64,000 nucleotides of DNA from Bifiguratus adelaidae (taxonomy: Eukaryota > Mucoromycota > Endogonomycetes > Endogonales), in the NCBI GenBank assembly GCA_002261195.1, contig MVBO01000014.1, positions 62,001 to 126,000 on the forward strand. The letters are read 5' to 3'. Every line of letters starts with the position of its first letter. Within the stretch, counting starts at the first letter, position 1. Made by a program: the position numbers and the translations under genes. The notes under the pieces are model-generated. The model ran no database searches. It was not told where the DNA came from and saw only the letters and a program-made list of their open reading frames with translations. Below, piece by piece: positions 59,467-64,000 of the stretch.

Positions 59467-62067
59467 ATGTATCGTCCAGCATACGTAGCGACGATTTTGG
59501 TGCTTGCCTTGGTGCTATTGCATCAAGAAGTAACTGCCGTGCCGGCTTCCAATGGCAACCGATCTAACAAAACCAGAAAAGGCGGTCACCAACATGGTAT
59601 CATCCATTCTGCGCCTGTCATGACTTTGGCTCAAAAGCCAGGTCAACACGGATACGCTGTGACTCAGCAGGGAAATCGCTGGGAAGACTCATCCAAAGCT
59701 GGTGTTGGTCAATTCCCTGGCATCTTGGCTGTTCCTGAAGTGTACATCCCTGATACATCCAATTCGACCAACGTTATTCAAGCTAACGGCACTGGCGGCA
59801 CCCTAACTAAGAGAGCACTCAATTTCACCCCTCTTCGTCCGACGGGTACTACTACATCTACCCGCTCACCCGCGCGCACTTCGCCTTCTTCAAGGAGGCA
59901 CCGCTCTTCTGTAACGCGTATGATCACTGGTGTTCCTTCCACGAAGACCGCGACTCCGTCGGCATCGGGGTCTGCAGCGCCCAGTTCGAGTCCTGGTAAC
60001 GGCACCATCGTCCCACCATCGTCTATCTCGATCGACAACAAGGTGTTGATCATTGCTCCAAAAGATGGCTCCGAAGCTTCTCCGGGTCTCACGCTTAAGG
60101 GCTACGGCATCCCTTATGACATTCTCTTGGTGGATGCCTCTGGTATTTCTGGCAATCTTTCGTTGGAGGACAGTGAAAATCATGGCAAGTATTCATTGAT
60201 TGTCTTGTCGGCCGATGCCTCGGTTCAACATGCTGATGGCTCATGGAGCTCCGCCCTTACAACGGACCAACAGACCCAGTTGAACCAGTACCAACAAAAG
60301 TACCGGGTTCGCAGGGTATTGTACAATGTCAGCCCGTCTCCTGCCTATGGTGTTAACCCAGTGTCGATTGCTGGCTGCACTGGTTCCAGCGATGCTCAAA
60401 ACATCTCGTTCACGCCCGAAGCTACCTCCAAATTGTTCCCCACTGCGGAGCTCAAGCCGAACGTTGGTCTCAACGCTGCTGGTTTGTGGTGGTACTGTGC
60501 GGTGCCTGCGTCCACCAACGGTACTACTGTCACCCCTGTCCTTTCAGTCCATGGAAAGAATGCCTATGCTGCTGTCGCCGTGACTTACCCTGACAATACC
60601 GAATCCATGATCTTCTTCTTGGGCTTCGGTGACTGGTCGACGACCTCTGCGTTTGTTAATCATGCATGGATTCAATGGGGTCTCCGTGGTACTTACTCTG
60701 GTTACCGTCGCATCCTGCTTAACACCCAGATTGATGATCTCATGCTATACACCGATCCTTATCCCGTCATTGGCAATAACCCGGACAACCCGGACCCCAA
60801 CAACCCCATCGGTCGTATCGTGCCCGAGGATTTGGATGGTCTAGTTGCTTGGCAAAAGGATTTCAACTCTCGCTTGCCTGCTGGTTCTGCCTACAAGCTC
60901 GAATGGGGTATCAACGGCAACGGCATCCCCGCCGCTTGCCCACCCGACAAATGCCCCAACGGTGATACCTCCCTGAGCTGGGATGATTTGCCCGAGTTCC
61001 CTCCGGGAGTAGAGTACAAGAAGCCCCTTGGTACTGGTCTTCAACAATGGCCCCAACCTGCTCCGAAATTTATTTGGTCCTTGACCGACTGCCAAAACGA
61101 TGCCCTGTGCTCTTGGTTCTTGCAAGCTTCCAATGCCGATGAGTTCAATATTCTCTCGCATACCTTTACGCACGAGTACCTTACCAACGTCACCTACTGG
61201 GATTGCGCTCAAGAGATAATCTTTAACCGCCAGATGTTTGCTGTTCTTGGTTTTGACAAATTCTCCGGTTACTCTTCAAAGGCATTGATCCCTCCTTCCA
61301 TTTCGGGTGTCACCAATGGTGAATGTATCCATGCTTGGCTCGACAACGGTCTCACGTCTATCGTCGGGGACAACTCGCGTCCCATCCTTCTGAGCAAACA
61401 AAACCCTGGTTACTGGCCGGAGATTTCCTCCTCGGCTGTCAATGGCTGGGACGGTATGGAGATCATTCCTCGTAACCCAACGTCGATCTACTACAACATT
61501 GGTACTCAACAAGAGTCCGAAGCCGAGTTCAATGCCATCTACGCCGGCAAATTCCCGCAAAACCAGACCTTTGAGGACATTCTCAACAATGATCTCAACT
61601 ACTTTGCACCCAAGCTTCTCAACTTGCGTCAAGACCCTTACATGTTCCATCAACTCAACCTTCGCAACCATGACTTGACCCCTTCAACTCTTCCCAATGG
61701 CCAAACTGGTCAATACGGTCTATTGCAACGCTGGGTCGAGCACATGACGCACTTTATGACATCGGTAGCCAACTGGCCTATTCTATCCAACAAGCAAGAT
61801 GATCTCGCTGTGTTCTTCATGGACCGCATGAACCGCGATCAATGTGGTTACTTGGCGACCAACTTGATCGACAATGGCAAGCTGACCGGTATCACCGTAT
61901 CGGCTAACGGTACCTGTACTGTACCCATCACTATTCCCAAGGATGCCTCCTTTAGCAATACGGGTGGATGGAAGACAGAGCAGTTGGGTAATGATCCAAT
62001 CACTATCTGGGTGCCTGTGTCTGCTGGCAATTCGGTGACTATTCCCTTGTCAGGTGTATCTCTTTAG
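59467..62067 (+). CDS. agd3: Secreted polysaccharide deacetylase (Agd3-type, CE18)
   Basis: A single uninterrupted frame; the ATG at 59467 gives 866 residues and a good signal peptide (MYRPAYVATILVLALVLLHQ, cleavage near VTA-VPA). Residues about 115-180 are a Ser/Thr/Pro-rich linker. A Rossmann-like domain follows (KVLIIAPKDGSEASPGLTLK, YSLIVLSADASVQ), then the deacetylase barrel: ILLNTQIDDLMLYTD with the metal-binding Asp pair at 423/424, and the His motif LSHTFTHEYLTN at His565 and His569. WIQWGLRGTYSGYRR and VNGWDGMEIIPRNPTSIYYN further match the Agd3 family. In Aspergillus, Agd3 removes acetyl groups from GalNAc in galactosaminogalactan, making the polymer cationic and adhesive. No GPI signal is seen. 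Gene order beside the epimerase and GT4 synthase supports the same job here. Confidence 0.9.
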   Translation: MYRPAYVATILVLALVLLHQEVTAVPASNGNRSNKTRKGGHQHGIIHSAPVMTLAQKPGQHGYAVTQQGNRWEDSSKAGVGQFPGILAVPEVYIPDTSNSTNVIQANGTGGTLTKRALNFTPLRPTGTTTSTRSPARTSPSSRRHRSSVTRMITGVPSTKTATPSASGSAAPSSSPGNGTIVPPSSISIDNKVLIIAPKDGSEASPGLTLKGYGIPYDILLVDASGISGNLSLEDSENHGKYSLIVLSADASVQHADGSWSSALTTDQQTQLNQYQQKYRVRRVLYNVSPSPAYGVNPVSIAGCTGSSDAQNISFTPEATSKLFPTAELKPNVGLNAAGLWWYCAVPASTNGTTVTPVLSVHGKNAYAAVAVTYPDNTESMIFFLGFGDWSTTSAFVNHAWIQWGLRGTYSGYRRILLNTQIDDLMLYTDPYPVIGNNPDNPDPNNPIGRIVPEDLDGLVAWQKDFNSRLPAGSAYKLEWGINGNGIPAACPPDKCPNGDTSLSWDDLPEFPPGVEYKKPLGTGLQQWPQPAPKFIWSLTDCQNDALCSWFLQASNADEFNILSHTFTHEYLTNVTYWDCAQEIIFNRQMFAVLGFDKFSGYSSKALIPPSISGVTNGECIHAWLDNGLTSIVGDNSRPILLSKQNPGYWPEISSSAVNGWDGMEIIPRNPTSIYYNIGTQQESEAEFNAIYAGKFPQNQTFEDILNNDLNYFAPKLLNLRQDPYMFHQLNLRNHDLTPSTLPNGQTGQYGLLQRWVEHMTHFMTSVANWPILSNKQDDLAVFFMDRMNRDQCGYLATNLIDNGKLTGITVSANGTCTVPITIPKDASFSNTGGWKTEQLGNDPITIWVPVSAGNSVTIPLSGVSL

Positions 62068-62150
62068 GTTAGGTTGAATGATTGTAGGTCTCATAGATTG
62101 GAATATAGTGTTATTTTTGCCCACGGTGGCCGAAGGATGCCGACAATGAC

Positions 62151-62157
62151 TATAAAT
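62151..62157 (+). promoter_or_regulatory. TATA box of the formamidase gene
   Basis: The sequence tataaat lies 45-51 bases before the ATG at 62202 and within the 134-base gap after the deacetylase gene. Confidence 0.55.
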
Positions 62158-62201
62158 GGCATTCTACCTCTCCGAAGCTACGCTCCGTCTCCGGATTCAC
62201 G

Positions 62202-63249
62202 ATGGCCTCTCACTCCATTCACACCATAACGCATACTCACCTGGCATGGGACAATAGTATACCACCCGTACACAGAGTCAGTTCAGGTTCCCTTGTGCAT
62301 TTCGACTGTGTGGACGCATCCAACGGTCAAGTGCAAGCGGACTCGACGATCGCTGCCATTCATTCTTTTGACTTTAGCAGACTGGACCAGGTCAATGGTC
62401 CCGTGTATGTAGAAGAAGCAGAGTCAGGAGATGTGCTGGAAGTCGAGGTTGTGGATATCGAGACAGCCGAGTGGGGATGGACAGGTATCATTCCCAATTT
62501 CGGCCTGTTGGCCGATGAATTCACCGAGCCTGCGTTGAAGATTTGGCAGATTGACCGCAAGGAAGGTGTTGCCTGGTTCAAGGAGGGTATTAAGATACCT
62601 ATTGCTCCATTCTGTGGAGAGATGGGGGTGGCTCCCGGTGAACCTGGCCCTAAATCCACCATCCCACCTTATCATCATGGCAAGTAGATTGATAAAGGTT
62701 ATGAATGGCAACATTAACCGTCCATTAGGCGGTAATATGGATACAAAGCACATCACCAAGGGATCACGTCTGTATTTGCCCGTTCAAGTCAAAGGTGCCT
62801 TGTTTTCCTTGGGAGATGGACATGCCGCTCAAGGTGACGGCGAATGCTGTGGTAAGTGCGCCTGCGCTCCATTTTGCATCTTGCAGAACTTGACGGGTGG
62901 CATTTGACGCACAGGCACCGCTATTGAAACTCCAATCAAGGTAACCGTGCGACTGACGGTTCATAAATCATGGAACGTCAAGGAACCCGAATTCACAACA
63001 GCTGGACCACTCGCAACCCATACCAATACTGGCCCATATCATTGCTGTACCGGTGTCCACGCAGACGTTGTCGAGGCGACCAGAAACGCCATCCGCAACA
63101 TGATGGATTACCTGCAACGTACAAGACATCTCACTCGCACCGAAGCGTACATGCTCTGCTCAGTTGCAGTTGACCTGAAACTCTGCGAAGTCGTCGATAT
63201 GCCTCATTTTGTCGTCGGTGCCTTTCTTCCTCTCTCCATCTTTGTCTGA
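62202..63249 (+). CDS. Acetamidase/formamidase (FmdA_AmdA family)
   Basis: Three exons (62202-62679, 62729-62851, 62915-63249) give 311 residues in phase. The first intron starts with gcaagt instead of gt. Family marks: HLAWDNSIPPVHRVSSGSLV, GPVYVEEAESGDVLEVEVVD, GIKIPIAPFCGEMGVAPGEP, GGNMDTKHITKGSRLYLPVQ, GALFSLGDGHAAQGDGECCG, IETPIKVTVRL, and CSVAVDLKLCEVVDMP. These include the conserved Glu, His and Asp residues around the active site of FmdA_AmdA proteins. The enzyme hydrolyses formamide (or acetamide) to ammonia and the acid, in the cytosol. Its position between the deacetylase and UAP1 may be chance; a link to N-acyl or amide recycling is only a thought. Confidence 0.92.
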
Positions 63250-63414
63250 TGTATCCAGCTGTTAGATTTCTCGCCTTCTGATTAGCTCATCTGCTCAGCC
63301 TTACAGAGTGGGCTAGTTCAATGAATGTCTCCTTTTGTGGAATAACCGACCCTCAACAAGCTATTTTTATCTTGAGGCTTCTCGTCGGGCTTGAAGCGTT
63401 TGAGCTTCTGCACA

Positions 63415-63440
63415 TCTCTCTTTCTCTCTTTCTCTCTCTT
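63415..63440 (+). repeat. Pyrimidine tract upstream of UAP1
   Basis: A 26-base CT run (tctctcttt-type) ends 13 bases before the UAP1 ATG. Such tracts are common near transcription starts of highly expressed fungal genes. Confidence 0.5.
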
Positions 63441-63453
63441 GTCATCACCACCA

Positions 63454-64000
63454 ATGGTCTCACTAGATACTCGAGTACAAACACTGCAAGCCAAGTGGGA
63501 GGCCGCCGGTCAAGGTCACGTCTTTGCATTCTGGGAAACTCTCTCGTCATCAGAGCAAGCACAGTTACTGTCACAGCTCGAAGGCATTGATGTGGATAGA
63601 GTCAATAGAGTGTATTACAAGGCTACCGGAGGTCCGAATGGAGATGAACCGCCCAGATCGCCTATTGTCAAGGATGATGCCGCGCTGGCACCTTTGCCCG
63701 ATCATGTTTTTGACTCGGTTTTGAGCGCGGGGGATAAGGTCGACGAGTGGAGGAGTGTGGGGCTGCAGGCTATTGCTGAGAACAAAGTGGCTGTAATCTT
63801 GATGGCGGGTGGTCAAGGAACACGTCTGGGCTCCTCCGATCCGAAGGGATGCTACGATATCCATCTCCCCTCGGGCAAGACTCTGTTCCAACTTCAGGCC
63901 GAACGTATTCTCAGGCTGCAGTCGTTGGCTCAGGAGGTTGCGCAAGCCGGTACAGAGGTTGTTATTCCATGGTATATCATGACTAGTGGGCCCACCAACC
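63454..64000 (+). CDS. UAP1: UDP-N-acetylglucosamine pyrophosphorylase, 5' part
   Basis: The ATG at 63454 opens a frame that runs uninterrupted to the window edge (182 codons), so the 3' part is missing. The N-terminal helical domain (VQTLQAKWEAAGQGHVFAFW, LLSQLEGIDVDRVNRVYYKA) leads to the pyrophosphorylase signature VAVILMAGGQGTRLGSSDPKG, then CYDIHLPSGKTLFQLQAERI and PWYIMTSGPTN. This is the uridylyltransferase that joins UTP and GlcNAc-1-phosphate to UDP-GlcNAc in the cytosol, the precursor for chitin, N-glycans and GPI. Its product is the substrate for the nearby epimerase to make UDP-GalNAc. No intron is visible in this part. Confidence 0.95.
   Translation, partial: MVSLDTRVQTLQAKWEAAGQGHVFAFWETLSSSEQAQLLSQLEGIDVDRVNRVYYKATGGPNGDEPPRSPIVKDDAALAPLPDHVFDSVLSAGDKVDEWRSVGLQAIAENKVAVILMAGGQGTRLGSSDPKGCYDIHLPSGKTLFQLQAERILRLQSLAQEVAQAGTEVVIPWYIMTSGPTN

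Noticed and set aside
1-64000. tRNA, rRNA, CRISPR or bacterial operon features
   Set aside because: No tRNA-like B-box/cloverleaf, rRNA or spaced repeats noticed by eye; the gene structure is eukaryotic throughout.

Overview
This window is nuclear DNA of a fungus. The genes are split by many short introns of about 45-60 bases with GTAAGT-like donors, the spacing is compact, and the gene set is eukaryotic (P4-ATPase flippase, eIF5B, 20S proteasome beta-2, INO80 subunit Ies6, GPI ethanolamine-phosphate transferase, cap methyltransferase). A CSL (Su(H)/Lag-1) transcription factor argues against Pezizomycotina and Saccharomycotina. An early-diverging (Mucoromycota-type) fungus or a basidiomycete fits better, but I cannot name the species. 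I rebuilt exon chains by hand. For most genes the summed coding length is an exact multiple of three with every junction in phase, which is good internal support.

Layout. 1-1.7 kb: 3' part of a GH127-like glycosidase gene with an apparent 4-base exon. 1.8-2.9 kb: a sphingoid-base/diacylglycerol kinase homologue with an apparent frameshift. 3.0-9.1 kb: a TRAPPC12-like TPR protein head-to-head with a Drs2-type flippase. 9.2-11.1 kb: farnesyl/geranylgeranyl-transferase alpha subunit and a RidA protein. 11.2-19 kb: a TAPT1/Emp65 membrane protein, a four-helix membrane protein, an OB-fold-like protein and an intronless PIG-O. 20.6-25 kb: the CSL factor. 25.4-32.8 kb: secreted polyamine-oxidase-like flavoenzyme, BTB protein, LRWD1-like WD40 protein and Ies6. 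33.4-41.1 kb: a DUF4874/DUF4832 secreted protein, eIF5B and a forkhead factor. 42.8-46.3 kb: CMTR1-type cap methyltransferase, a small Arg/Ser/Gly-rich protein, proteasome beta-2 and a short-chain dehydrogenase remnant.

The most interesting part is 46.5-64 kb. A 3,090-residue multi-pass membrane protein ends in a PelF-like GT4 glycosyltransferase. It is divergent from a UDP-glucose/UDP-GlcNAc 4-epimerase, followed by a secreted Agd3-type polysaccharide deacetylase, a formamidase, and the start of UDP-N-acetylglucosamine pyrophosphorylase (UAP1). The first three match the gtb3-uge3-agd3 core of the galactosaminogalactan (GAG) cluster known from Aspergillus. UAP1 would supply the UDP-GlcNAc that the epimerase turns into UDP-GalNAc, so the locus reads as a precursor-to-matrix exopolysaccharide pathway. 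The hydrolases Sph3 and Ega3 are not visible here; the locus may continue past the right edge.
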